Part shown: piece after piece, positions 1 through 13,458 of the stretch
Position numbering within the stretch: position 1 is the stretch's first letter
Layout: the number at the start of each line of letters is the position of its first letter
Source: Amoebidium appalachense
Lineage: Eukaryota > Ichthyosporea
NCBI GenBank assembly: GCA_963693365.1
Contig: CAVNZM010000017.1
Coordinates: 1,612,001 to 1,676,000, forward strand
DNA: 64,000 bases
Reading direction: 5' to 3'
The notes under the pieces: generated by a model
The model's database searches: none
Told to the model about the DNA's origin: nothing
What the model saw: only the letters and a program-made list of their open reading frames with translations
Translations under genes and position numbers: made by a program

Positions 1-103
1 TACACCATCCACTTTAATATGCACACTGTGAGTAAGGAGACATCCCTCCCTCCCTCCCTCCCCTCCCTCCCTCCCTTCGTTCTCTCCCTCCCTCCCTCCC
101 TCC

Positions 104-161
<58 letters not shown>

Positions 162-182
162 AACTCCCTCACACACCCTTTC

Positions 183-214
<32 letters not shown>

Positions 215-495
215 TTCCCCCTTCCACCCTCCCCCTTCTCTCACCTCTTTTCTTCCTCCCCGGTTTGTTTCTATCCGGCTTACTGTCCATTTCATCTTCG
301 TGTGTCCCATTTTTTCTTCTTTTTCTCTTCTTATTTCTTCTGTTTCTTTCTTTTTTTTTTTTGTTTTTCCCTGCCCACCCACCTCTTTCTTTTCTTCTTT
401 CTTTGCCGGGGATGTTTTCTTTTCTTTTCTTTTCTTTTCTTTTCTTTTCTTTTCTTTTTCTTTTCTTTTCTTATTTTCTTTTCTTTTTTTTTTTT

Positions 496-526
<31 letters not shown>

Positions 527-542
527 GGGATGTTTTCTTTCT

Positions 543-573
<31 letters not shown>

Positions 574-649
574 GAGAGGGGGGGGGGGGGGGGGAAGGGG
601 GGATGAGGGGTGATGAGGGCCGGGGGGGGGGGGGGGGGGGGGCTCTTAC
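1..649. repeat. low-complexity tract inside or beyond the last visible MMAB intron
   Basis: Order along the plus strand: CCCT repeats, a (CT)n run at about 112-155, a long C run near 183-214, TTTTC repeats at about 419-480, and T then G runs up to about 640. No exon can be seen. The 3' exons of the minus-strand adenosyltransferase must lie beyond base 1. The long open frames here are translations of repeat sequence. Confidence 0.8.
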
Positions 650-905
650 CCTATTTTCCGGTGAGCAGTTTCGTGGGGTAGCAATATTCGAACCCATATC
701 CAAACATGCACACTGCCATTCGCTACGTGAGTATGTGCATGGACACGAATACACGAATACAGAATTGAAAATATGACTAGCATTGAATATACGAATACAG
801 GATAAAATTACGACTAGCATTGAATATACGAATACAGGATGAAAATAAATGGCATGATCACCACTAGAATCGATAAATATATCAACAGCCCCCCTCCCCC
901 CCCCC

Positions 906-941
<36 letters not shown>

Positions 942-1125
942 ACACACACACACACATTGCTATATATGCGGATCACTCTTCCCGCCGTTTCTCACTCAAT
1001 GCTCACCTTTCCCCGTTCAATCCTTTTCGGTCTTCTCACGTTATACCCCCCCCCCCCCCCCCCCCCCGTCCCCAACCGCTCTCCCCCAAGCAAAACTCAC
1101 TCCCTCTAGCAAATCTATCCAACTC

Positions 1126-1171
<46 letters not shown>

Positions 1172-3347
1172 ACCACCACCACCACCACCACCCACCCACT
1201 AAAAAAATAAAAACAAAAAAAGGAAAGAAAAGAAAAGAAAGAAAAACAGGACAAGAGCGAGACATCAATTCAATAAACTTATGAAGGGAGAAATGACACG
1301 CAAGTCAATGGCTGACATAGTGATTGGCAGGACTGTATTTGCATGTGTTGTCTTCCTTCTTTCTTTTTTGCCATCCTTTCCCTCTTTTCTTTTTTGGCCT
1401 CCCCCCTCCCCCCCCCTCCCCCCCCCCCCCCCCCCCCCCCGCCCCCCGCCCCCCTCCCCCCCCGGGGCCCTGCCTAACCGCCCCAACCCCTTTTCTTTTT
1501 TCAAAAAAAAAAGGGGGGGGGGGAGAATGGGGGGAGGAAGGGGGGGGGGGGGGGATGAATCTGACTGTGAAAAAGGTTCACTAAGCAAGTTAACATGCTG
1601 ATGTGTGTGTGTGTACATAAAAATCGGGGGGTGGGGGTGGGGGGAGCGGGAGAGGGGAGAGGGGAGGGGGAGGAAGGATGGCTAGTTGGATGTTTCAAAA
1701 TAGAATGTGCTTAATGCTTCATGAGCCAACATTCGGAGGAGGGAAGAGTGCCCAGATACATGAAGGGAGTAGGGACAGGAGATGGGGAGGGGAGGGAGGG
1801 GGAAGGGGGAAGGGAGAAGGGGGGGGGGGGGGGGGGGGGATACGGAGGGAGAAGGGTGGGGGAGGAAGGGGGGAGAGAGGGGGGGGGGGGGGGAAGGGGA
1901 GGAGGGGGAGGGGGGATTTGCAATTTTTCGGTTTGCTTGCGTTGGTGAAGATGCGAAAAACACACAGGTACTTAAGCACTTCACAGGACTAAGTCCGAAA
2001 AACGAGACCCCCCCCCCCCTCCCCCCCCCCCCCCCTCCCCCCCCCCCCCCCCCCACATCCCCACCCGTGCGCCGCCACAAACACGAGCATAACACCACGT
2101 CCACGTGTCCACCCCCGTGCCCTTGTCCCCCCCCCCCCCTCTCCCCCCCCGGGGGGGGCCCCCGCTGCCTGCTCGCGTAACTGGGAACTTGCCCACAACG
2201 AATCAATAAATGAATGAGAGTCATAAAACAGTGGGGCATAAACGTGTGCGAGTGCGAGTGCACGCGAACACACTATTTTGTGTGTGTGGGTGTATATACA
2301 CGCATGCACAGACTACTGTGTCTGTGCGCAGTTGTGTAAGTATAGGGTTGTGTATACATGACAGTTGTTTGTGTGTGTATGTTCGTGTTGGTGGGGGAAC
2401 ATGGGTTGGTGAACGAGTAAACCCGAGTATATCAAACAGAAACAGATCAGACATGGACAAACACCTCTTTACCTGGAAGTCTGTAAGGACCGCTTGGAGA
2501 CCATTTGCAGACTGGCGGCTGTATTCACTGCAGATGCCAATCACAGACGACAGCTCATCAACTGCGCCTGAATGTATCGAGGCTTGGGTTAAAACATGTT
2601 TGCGGGGACATGCCTTCGTACAAACTGACCTGAAAAACGAACAAGTACCAACGGAGAAAACAAGCGGAAGATTAGATGCAGTCCGATTTGAGCGTGGGGA
2701 GGGTAAAGCATGGCATGGCAAGGCCGTCCACACCACAAAGCTTGTGCCCAAAAACTTGGCTGACTTCAAGCTCTCTGTTCAATTCTCAGGTCTTTTCTAC
2801 AGCCCTTTCGAGCTTTCGTGTGTCGAGGACACATTTTAGCATATATGAATTAACAATAAAGAAAAAGACGTTGGCAGTGTTGGTGATGTGTTTCTGTGTG
2901 TGTGTGTTTATGTATGCGCACGTGTGCGCGTGTGTGTCTGTGGGTATGAGCGGAGAGAAGGGGGGGGGGGGGGGGGGGGGGGAGGGAGGCGGGGGCGAGG
3001 GAGAGGACAGCAGGAGTGTACCATGGACGAGATGCAAAACAGAACCAGAAAAAAAAAATAACGGCTTAATCAAAATATTTCTTTCGGCACCATCAGGTGT
3101 GCACATGCAACCTCAAGGCAGGGAAGAGGTGATGTGAAGGAACATGTGTGTTTGTGCAACTCTGAATGTGTTTGTATTGAATGTTAAAGTGGTTGTGGTA
3201 GCGTAGTTGCGTATGTGTGAGCGGTGGTGGGAGGGCCGTACCAAGTGCCTGGAATATGTCATCGTCTTTTTTCCTCCTCTCGCCTGTATAGAGCGAGGAG
3301 GTGCCCTTGTCACCCGTGCGGGTATAGATCTTGAAGCTGGAATCCAT
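650..3347 (-). CDS. MMAB: cob(I)alamin adenosyltransferase (MMAB, PduO type), 3' partial
   Basis: Transfers the adenosyl group of ATP to cob(I)alamin, making adenosylcobalamin for methylmalonyl-CoA mutase, normally in mitochondria. Three minus-strand exons join in phase: 3242-3347, 2473-2567 and 650-712, giving 88 residues. Exon 1 starts [20 protein letters not shown] and continues TGERRKKDD, the N-terminal ATP-binding signature of the family. Exon 2 gives [10 protein letters not shown] and LQAVLTDFQ; exon 3 gives [11 protein letters not shown], the conserved segment after the first helices. Donors are G|GTACGG, CAG|GTAAAG and AGG|GTAAGA. The family is usually about 190 residues plus a presequence, so the C-terminal half, with the cobalamin pocket, lies beyond base 1. 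The first ATG in frame is at 3347. No targeting peptide precedes it, so an upstream exon (possible acceptor just upstream, near 3380) could carry one. It is head-to-head with the ankyrin gene. Confidence 0.86.
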
Positions 3348-3955
3348 GTTTTTGAACAACGAAAATTTGTACTGATGGTAACCTTGAGGGAACAATCGAC
3401 CACTTACATGTAACGTAGCATAAAGTTGTGCGCTTTGGATACTACTGGTTTAATGAAAGAAACAGGGGGAGATTATAAACAGAACAGCTCTATGAACGTT
3501 GTTTTCTCTGGTTTTCTCCATGGCACGAGATGACCTATAATGTCGCAGGATATCCGGAACGGCGAGGAAGTTTTGGCGCCAAAACTTGATCTAGTCTTAC
3601 TCATAGTACATTTGCGTCATCATCAATCACAACATGGGCAGGTACGAGTGACTTGTAAGAGGAGATGGTAAGCGCATTGTGTACTAATATCATATTTTGC
3701 CCGGAACGTTTCCGAAGTTCATCTTTTCTTTTTTTCTCTTTTTGTCAGTTTTCAAGCTAGCAGTTGTTGACGTTCAAGAGGGGTTTTCGCTAGAAATAAC
3801 TGTCACCACCCACCTGAAACCAACTTGACGCGTGCCTACCTGGCTGCATTTACATACACAGTGCTATAAGAACGAGATGCACCAAAGGGAAGGTGTCTCA
3901 TGGCATTGCTAGCACATAAAAACACTAGTTCTCTTTGCTTGTCAGATGAAACAAC
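3348..3955. promoter_or_regulatory. divergent intergenic region between MMAB and the ankyrin gene
   Basis: About 600 bases of mostly complex sequence separate two divergent start codons, unusual in a window dominated by satellites. It probably holds both promoters and 5' leaders. It contains the E2F-like palindrome at 3568-3587. I see no convincing TATA box, and no open frame with family similarity. Confidence 0.6.
3568..3587. promoter_or_regulatory. 20-bp perfect palindrome resembling a double E2F site
   Basis: The sequence aagttttggcgccaaaactt equals its own reverse complement. Its core TTTTGGCGCCAAAA consists of two overlapping E2F/DP-type half-sites (TTTGGCGC). It sits about 220 bases from the MMAB start and 370 from the ankyrin start, so it could act on both genes. 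Binding is inferred from consensus only. Confidence 0.5.
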
Positions 3956-6205
3956 ATGGCTCTGAGCCAGAATTTACTGGATACTCTGGAGGCTGCTGAA
4001 ATGGGGGACGTCGAAAAGTTATCTTTTCTGCTAAAGGTCTGTCCCGGCTTGTTTTCCTCTCCCCCCGCCCCCCTCCCCCTCCCCCCCTCCCCCCTCCCCC
4101 CTCCCCCCCCCCCCCCCCCCCCCCCCCGCGCACGCTCATCATGCATACTCTTTATGTCTTTATGTTTGGTTTGCGCTCTGCCTTGTGTTGTCCGTTGTGA
4201 ATGTATAGTTCCTACACACTTCAAATTCCCCTCTCCTCTCCCCCCCCAACAACCCAACCCCCCCACCCCACCCCCAACCCCCAGCCCCCATAATAAAAGA
4301 AAGAAAAGAAAAGAAAAGAGAAGAAATGAAAAAGAAAGTTACTCCCCTGTTTTCTCGGCCCGACCAAAGGACACATTTTACCCCTTCCCCCCCTCCCCCC
4401 TCCATCCCCCCCCCCAGCCCCTCCCCCTGTTTCGTTCAACCCCAGCGCCCCATCCTTGTACTTTCCCCGCCGGCTTTCTCTTCTCTTCTTTTGATTTTCT
4501 CTTTCCCCTTGCAAGCTAGTGGTGACAGGAATGGTTGATGAACGTGATGCAACGGGCAACGGAGACGTTGGTGGACAAGGACACAACTACTTTCCGTGGT
4601 GCACAAACTGAAAATCGTACTCACATTACACACGTGTGAAAATTAACATCAGAATCACAACCTCACAGCAACCTCACGTGCGCACACACACAACTCGCGC
4701 ACAATGAAACACCTGTTCACAAGCAGGAAACCAAAAGTACTTGCACAAGCAGCCGAGTGCACCATATGCAAATAAGCATACAAACGCAGAAACCAAACTT
4801 TATTTTCAAATTCGTGGTAAATACAAGAAATAACAAGAAAACTTATACGTTTCCCAACACTGACATGTTTTTACCTGGTCCTGCCACATACTTGCAAGCC
4901 CCCTCCCCACTTCGGCATATCCCTTATTCACGCCCAGATTTAAACCCATCCAGTTACATTTGTGTGCCACTTATATGACCTAGACTGGAGTGCCTACCCC
5001 CCCCTCCCCCCCCCCCCCCCCCCTCCCCAGAATGCATCTGCACCCCATTCCTTTTCTCCTTTATCTTTTCATTTCAATTTCTTCTCCCGCTCATGTCCCC
5101 CCACCCCCCTCCCCCGCCCCCCTTCCCCCCTCCCCCCGCGCGCTCCCCCCGTTCCCCTTCCTCTGGTCTCCCCCCCCCCCCCCCCCCCCCCCAAACACAC
5201 ACACACACACACACACTGTCTGTGACCTTCATCTCACACATTTTCATGCAGGAAGTACCCCAGGCAGTTGAGTGGAGGGATCACGACGGATATACCGCCC
5301 TGCACCGTGCGGCATACAACAATCACCTTGAGGTACGGTACCCCCTCCCCTCCCCCCCCCCCCCCCCCCCCCCCCCCCCAAAAACCCACCCGCCCACCCC
5401 ACCCCATCCTCCCCTCTCTTCCCGCGTGTGTGCTGGGGGGAAATCTGCCTTTAGCTATTAGCCGTAAATATGTAGCTCGTACTCTGTAGCACACTCGGAC
5501 TCACCCCGATGTTTTGAAGCCTAGTTATTGACCCAACCACCTCCACGTGGTGGTTTTGATCGGCTCCATGCGTGGTGGCAAGCGGTGCAAACCGCATTTT
5601 TCTTTTGATGAACTAGTCTATACTTACCTGGTATTTCTATATACGGCAACACTCTTTTACAAAAAGGAGATTACACCATGTGCAGGGAAAGCCAACCATA
5701 CCATCGACATCGTGTGTAAGTCATCCAGCAATATACCGCCATGGACCCGCGTAGTGCAGGATAGAGGGTCTTTGTCCGATGTTTGTGCATATCTGGTTGG
5801 TGACTTGACCCACCCAAATAATAGCATTTAGGCAGTACAGTATCCCTAGCAAGCCCCACGGATAGTTTAAAAATGCAGAATTGAGTACGCTTTTGTAGAC
5901 TAATCCGATATATAGGCAAATCTAGTTGTGTACTTGACCCCTTACTAAATGATGCATGTAGGCAGCCCAGTATCTAGTTGCACACGGGGCAAACCCCACG
6001 GCACAGACGCACGACGGTTGGCAGCCTCTCCACTCTGCCTGCAGGTGGGGGTCACTCGAGGTGGCCAGGTACCTCTTGCAGATAGGTATGTGTGGTGGTT
6101 TTCCTGGCGTGTTTTACATTTTAATCCCCCCCCCCCCCCCCCCCCCCCCCAAACACACACACACACACACACACAAATATTCACAATCATTCTCTCTCTC
6201 TCTCT

Positions 6206-6237
<32 letters not shown>

Positions 6238-7212
6238 CCCCCCTCTGAGGGTTCCGCTTTTGTTTGAGCTCTTATCCCCAATGCCGGTTGAGTGTTGTTT
6301 AAGATTACTCATCCCTTATCCCTGGAATTTTTGGAAAATCGCTCAATTAGAATGAGTGACGTTAAAAGTTACTCATCATCGCTTGCCAAAGAGCACATTT
6401 TTTGTGCCCTCAAAATAGTCGTAGAGAGCTGAAAATTTCTAGACTAGTAGACAATACATGCATCTAATCCAGCAGCAAAAAGTATATAATGTTTCTTAGC
6501 AATATATTGCTCTGCGACAGCATGATCGTCCTCCGCCGGCGGTTTTTTGTACACCTTTGCCAGAAGCAGCTGAGCCGCAACCATTGACAATCAATCACTG
6601 CTGCCGGCCGCCCAAAATCATTAATTGATGAGTAACTTTGTTCGCCGGATGAGTAACGTTGATTCACCTCGCTATCCCTTCGCGAGCGCTTATAGTAAAC
6701 ATATAAAAAACAGACACAAACCCGCCGTAAAAAATTATGAGCGTGTTCTCAACTATGAAAGGTAACTTTTCTACTAATTGATTAGGGCACTTGCGCGCCG
6801 GTGCAAAAAATGCTGAGCGCCGCAAAGTTGAGTGTTGTTTAAAGTTACTCATTTTTAGGCATGGGGGTTATTTGTTTTGTTTTGTTTCTGGTTTTGTGTA
6901 TTTGTGACGTCTTGCGTTTTTATCTTTTTATATCGCCCCTTCCCGGATTTCCATCCTCTCATGCGGACTTCTCCTCCCCCTCCCCCCCCCCCCCCCTCCC
7001 CCCGCGCTCCCGGTTTCCTAGCCATGGCTTCCACTATATGCCCCCCCCCCCCCCCCCCCCCCCACCCCCTGCCCCTGCGCTCACACACGAGTGCGTTCAC
7101 ACACAAGGACACTCCTTATAAGACAGAAGGATTGGAAAACTTTAATTGTCCACCTCGCACGACCTTATGGGACCAACCCTCTTGCTTTCTCTCTCTCTCC
7201 CTCTCTCTCCCT

Positions 7213-7301
<89 letters not shown>

Positions 7302-7313
7302 TCTCTCTCACTC

Positions 7314-7363
<50 letters not shown>

Positions 7364-7415
7364 ACTCTCTCTCTCACTCTCACTCTCTCTCCCTCTCCCC
7401 CCCCCTCCCCCTCTC

Positions 7416-7462
<47 letters not shown>

Positions 7463-7943
7463 GGTCTCTCTCTCTCTCTCCCTCCCTCCCTCCCTCCCTC
7501 CCTCTCTTCGTCCGTCCCTTCCGTCCCTCCCCCCTCCGACCCTCCCTCACTCCCCCCCCCCCCCCCTCCTTCCCCCCCCCCCCCCCCCCCCCACCACCAC
7601 CACCACCACCCACCCCCCACCCCACCACCACCACCACCACCACCACCACCACCACACACACAGACACACACACACACACACACAACAAACACAACCTCAG
7701 CCAATGAAACACTTATGTGTTGTGCAATGCGCTTTTGAATATCTACTCCTAAACTACCCCCCTCCCCCCCCCCCCCCCCTCCATATCCCCCCTCTCCCCC
7801 CCCCCCCCCCCCCCCCCCCAAAAAAAAATAGACACATAAATAAAAATAAAAATAAACACTTGAAAACAAAACAAAACAAATAAAACACATAAAACCTACC
7901 CACACACATAATCCCCCCCCCCCCCTCCCCCTTCTCCCCCCTC

Positions 7944-7982
<39 letters not shown>

Positions 7983-8262
7983 ACACACACACACACACAT
8001 CTTTGTTTTGCTTCTTCTTCATTCATTTCCTTTATTCTTTCCAGGTGTTGACGTGAACGCAAAAACCAACGGAGGACAAACTGCCCTCCACCTTTCCTGC
8101 CAGTTCCACCACCATGACTGCATTCTGTTGGTTGGTTCGTGGCCCGGGATAGACTGGGGGTTGGATAACGGACAGGGAGATACCCCGATGGATCTGATTT
8201 TGAGGGTGGGGGATGAGGACTTGTGGGAGCTGGGTAGGCAGTTAAGAGATGCTAGTAGATAA
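3956..8262 (+). CDS. ANKRD49: ankyrin-repeat protein similar to ANKRD49
   Basis: Four exons join in phase: 3956-4036, 5252-5332, 5962-6085 and 8045-8262, giving 504 nt and 167 residues with a stop. Residues 1-27 form a helical lead (MALSQNLLDTLEAAEMGDVE). Repeat 1 includes DHDGYTALHRAAYNNHLE (37-54), repeat 2 THDGWQPLHSACRWGSLE (70-87), repeat 3 VDVNAKTNGGQTALHLSC (97-114). A degenerate cap follows (GLDNGQGDTPMDL). TPLHRAAY, DGWTPLHSAC, NAQT and the GL-N-TA-D cap occur in the same order in animal ANKRD49, which has about 240 residues; this protein lacks most of the N-terminal extension. Ankyrin repeats bind proteins; the partner is unknown. Donors include GTATGT and GTACGG. Exon 3 is short and appears only on phase-aware reading. 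All intron homopolymers run as C on the coding strand. Another short ankyrin family cannot be excluded. Confidence 0.85.
4130..4225 (+). repeat. partial copy of the C-tailed dispersed repeat
   Basis: Lies in intron 1 of the ankyrin gene. It shares the catgcatactctttatg block and the following TTTGGTTTGC-type segment with the copies near 24.6 and 38.1 kb, then leads into a C-rich tract. It is diverged and truncated compared with the copies at 53.1 and 63.4 kb. Confidence 0.5.
6287..6852. repeat. intronic element bounded by direct repeats
   Basis: Lies in intron 3 of the ankyrin gene. A 26-base sequence, gttgagtgttgtttaagatt followed by actcat, starts at 6287 and recurs nearly unchanged at 6827. 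Between them atgagtaac-type motifs occur in both orientations (near 6353, 6628 and 6649). This is AT-rich, complex sequence inside a low-complexity intron. It looks like an inserted non-autonomous element; no coding capacity is seen. Confidence 0.45.
7187..7684. repeat. compound (CT)n-(CTGT)n-(C)n-(CCA)n-(CA)n tract
   Basis: Within intron 3 of the ankyrin gene. Blocks follow in order: (CT)n interrupted by CA, about ten CTGT units at about 7418-7457, CCCT units, a C run, CCA triplets, then (CA)n. All open frames across it are artefacts. Confidence 0.85.
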
Positions 8263-8335
8263 CCTCGTATTTGATATGAAATTTAATTTTTTGATATTTA
8301 TTAATGTAACGACATCCTGTCCTATATTTAGATTA

Positions 8336-8688
8336 GAATTCTGACGATCTTCGAGGACTGATTATCTGTATTATATATGTAAATGGTCTGCGGGAGCTCA
8401 TACCGGTACATAACCCTTTTTGTTCAGTTTGCATATCTTACAGAATTATGTTCCCTGAGATACAGAAGACAATGAATGAATCTTTTCCAACGAGGTATGT
8501 CGCTTTATTACAGAATTCTGACGATCTTCGAGGACTGATTATCTGTATTATATATGTAAAATGGTCTGTGGGAGCTCATACCGGTACATAACCCTTTTTG
8601 TTCAGTTTGCATATCTTGCAGAATTATGTTCCCTGAGATACAGAAGACAATTAATGAATGTTTTCCTACCAGGTATCTCGCTTTATCA
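8336..8688 (+). repeat. 177-bp tandem duplication downstream of the ankyrin gene
   Basis: Unit 8336-8512 starts gaattctgacgatcttcgag and repeats at 8513-8688 with a few substitutions and one added base. It begins 74 bases after the stop codon, so it is probably in the 3' untranslated region. The copies remain very similar, which points to a recent duplication. Confidence 0.85.
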
Positions 8689-8879
8689 AACCGATCAAGG
8701 GACCGGATAAATTTAATCAGTTTTCAAAAACATGTGTTGATTTTCGGATTTATTATTATCAACATAGTAATATCTGTGACGTGTTCATACTAGTAATATA
8801 TATGAGTTGATTGTTCTGTACATTGGGACAATTTGTACTTTCCCTTTGCATACTCAATACAGCAGAAATGTGGAGTGAT

Positions 8880-8885
8880 AATAAA
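8880..8885 (+). terminator. candidate polyadenylation signal of the ankyrin gene
   Basis: An AATAAA hexamer about 620 bases after the stop codon and downstream of the tandem duplication. It is the clearest canonical signal in this interval. Use is inferred from consensus only. Confidence 0.35.
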
Positions 8886-9029
8886 GGTATAGGCTCAATA
8901 TTTCAATGATTCCCTAGTTCGTGAACAAAAAATGCTATCAGGCCTAGGTGCAGGAGCTCGAGTATTGCTCGTATGCATAGGTCGTAATACTGATACAAGT
9001 GTGTGCCTGCCTCTGCCTGACTACTAGAG

Positions 9030-9065
<36 letters not shown>

Positions 9066-9099
9066 CCAGCACGCACACGCAACAGACACGTGCACACAC

Positions 9100-9136
9100 C
9101 AAGGCCTCCTAGATATCGATCTAGGAGGAGGCCTTG
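9100..9136. repeat. inverted repeat beside the CA tract
   Basis: The arms caaggcctcctagat (9100-9114) and atctaggaggaggccttg (9119-9136) pair with one 3-base bulge and a 4-base loop. It sits between a C run (9030-9064) and a (CA)n region. It could be a foldback or a replication-slippage product. I see no gene within 8686-9920 apart from these repeats. Confidence 0.55.
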
Positions 9137-9184
9137 ACGCACACACATGTACACCCATCCACGTACGTCACCCACCCACATACC

Positions 9185-9340
<156 letters not shown>

Positions 9341-9921
9341 AACACATAAGCCCGTATGTGTACACACGCACGCACACATGGATGCACGCACGCGTCACTG
9401 TGATACATACCCAAACCAACTTGAATCTCGAGTTCTGAAAGAAAAAAAACAGGTCATGAGTGGACGAGGAGACGGAGAGTGGTGAGACAGGCCAATGCGG
9501 TGTTTTTGTGTCATGATTTGTTTTAGTCAATTTGGCTAAACACGAATCTAAAAATATCATATAAATCTTTTACTCTGTGCATCCAATTAATATGGCTTTT
9601 GATTTATTTGCGTAAAAAATGTCTCTCCACATTTTCTTGCTCCTGTTGCGTAATTCATTGTTTACAATTGTGCTTAGCCGGCCGATCCACTGGCTCCGGC
9701 CTCCGGTTTTCATTTCACTGTTTTGGTTTTTGCAACATATCCGTTCTCAGTCATCTCATGAGTCATTTCTGTGCTTCATTGTACTTATGACCTTCATCAC
9801 CCAGCCGAATACAAAAAAAAAATTGCTCTAGCCTAGTTGCTGTGTGTCTTTCTATGTGTTTCTTAAATTTAGGTTTCATCCATTCCGCTCCTTCTCCATT
9901 ACTGATTATTCGCCTTCAAAC

Positions 9922-11263
9922 ATGTCAAACTCCTCCTTTCCCCTCGCCTTTCTCCATGATGACATGCGCCTTGTTGTCCTCTCATATCTTCCCGTTCGTG
10001 AACGTATACGCCTGTCGCGAGTGTGCAAAAGCTGGCACAAACTGGTCAGAAAAACCCAGTTTTCTTCCTTCAGTGTTCGGCGGATATGCGAGGATTGCGG
10101 CAGACTATGGAAGATGTACTGTCGTGGAGCCAAGGCTTGGGGAAGATACTTTCATAGATTGAGTATCCCGCTGAACTTGCTAACGGAAATACCTCTAAAT
10201 CCACAGGAGGATGTAAATGCTCCAGTATTTTTTCCAGCTGGAGTCCCTCGAGCTCTCTTTTGTGAACGTTCGAACTCTGCACTTTCTACGCCACAGCGAG
10301 AATGCGCGAAACGTGAAGGAGCTATCCGTCGATGAATCCTACACAAACGCGGGAGTGCTGGACATTAGCCCACTGTCTTCTTTTCAAAACATGGAGAAAT
10401 TCACGGTCGCAAGGAGACGTAGGACGACTGATATCATGTGCTGGGATGTACTTGCATCTGCTCCTCTAAAGACGTTACACGTCAAAGGGAACCAGAGTTC
10501 TCATGCAACCTACGGTATTTGCAGCATCAAAACGATTGAGGAACTTTCGTTTTACAACGGGGACATCCGTCCTCTCCAGACACTAACACGACTTTCATCT
10601 TTGACATGTTATGGTGATGGGCTCCCGGAATTGCTTGCCCCGTGGCCACAGCTAACCAAGGTTGTTGCCTTCGGACAGGTTTACGGATTCGGCTCTCTCC
10701 ATTCCCTTTGCGCACTTTCTACCGCACCACAACTTGAGATTGCGGAACTGAGCAACATCGAGTGGATGGGACCGGCAGATTTGTCGCCCCTTTCCACTTG
10801 CACTAACCTGAGAATTCTGGCTTTAGCAGAGCGGGAAGATGACTGGGAGAACCCACCCTTTCAAACGTATAATCTCGATGCCCTTTCATTCTGCACAAAA
10901 CTTGAAGTGGTCCCCCTGAATATTCTGTACAGCGTTTTGAACGACATTTCTAGTCTCACTTCGTGCATGCAGCTAACGGAGCTACAAGTGAAACACGCCC
11001 AAGGAATCACCGACATAACATGTCTCGAATCGTGCAAGAACCTGCGAATGATTGAACTTCACAATGCAAGTGCGCTGAACGACATCTCCTGCCTCTCGGC
11101 GTGCAAATGGCTCAAGAGGTGTGTTGTTAGCAACGCGCCCATCAAAAATATTTCGTTTATGAAAGAGTGCCCCATGCTGGAAGAGGTGGACTTTGAAGGA
11201 TGCACGGAGGTGGCTGAGGAGATGTGGGAACAGTTGCTTTATGAATTTCACGGACTCGGTTGA
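9922..11263 (+). pseudogene. F-box/LRR-type gene, copy A, frameshifted
   Basis: Intact members would recruit substrates to an SCF (Skp1-cullin-F-box) ubiquitin ligase. The first frame starts MSNSSFPLAFLHDDM and carries an F-box-like helix set (LSYLPVRERIRLSRVCKSWH, about residues 20-40). Aligned with copies B and C, two bases are missing (or one gained) at about 10204-10222, where the frame changes. From ATG 10217 the second frame runs 348 codons to TGA 11261-11263. It carries repeated units of the type L-x2-C-x2-L-x4-L (for example CLESCKNLRMIELHNAS), an LRR-like array typical of F-box proteins. The gene has no introns. Either it is a pseudogene, or the frameshift is an assembly error, or the downstream ATG makes a protein without the F-box. 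The 250 bases upstream resemble those of copy B. Confidence 0.7.

Positions 11264-13458
<2,195 letters not shown>

Noticed and set aside
2210-2839. Plus-strand 209-codon frame
   Set aside because: It is antisense to exon 2 of the adenosyltransferase and shows no family signature.
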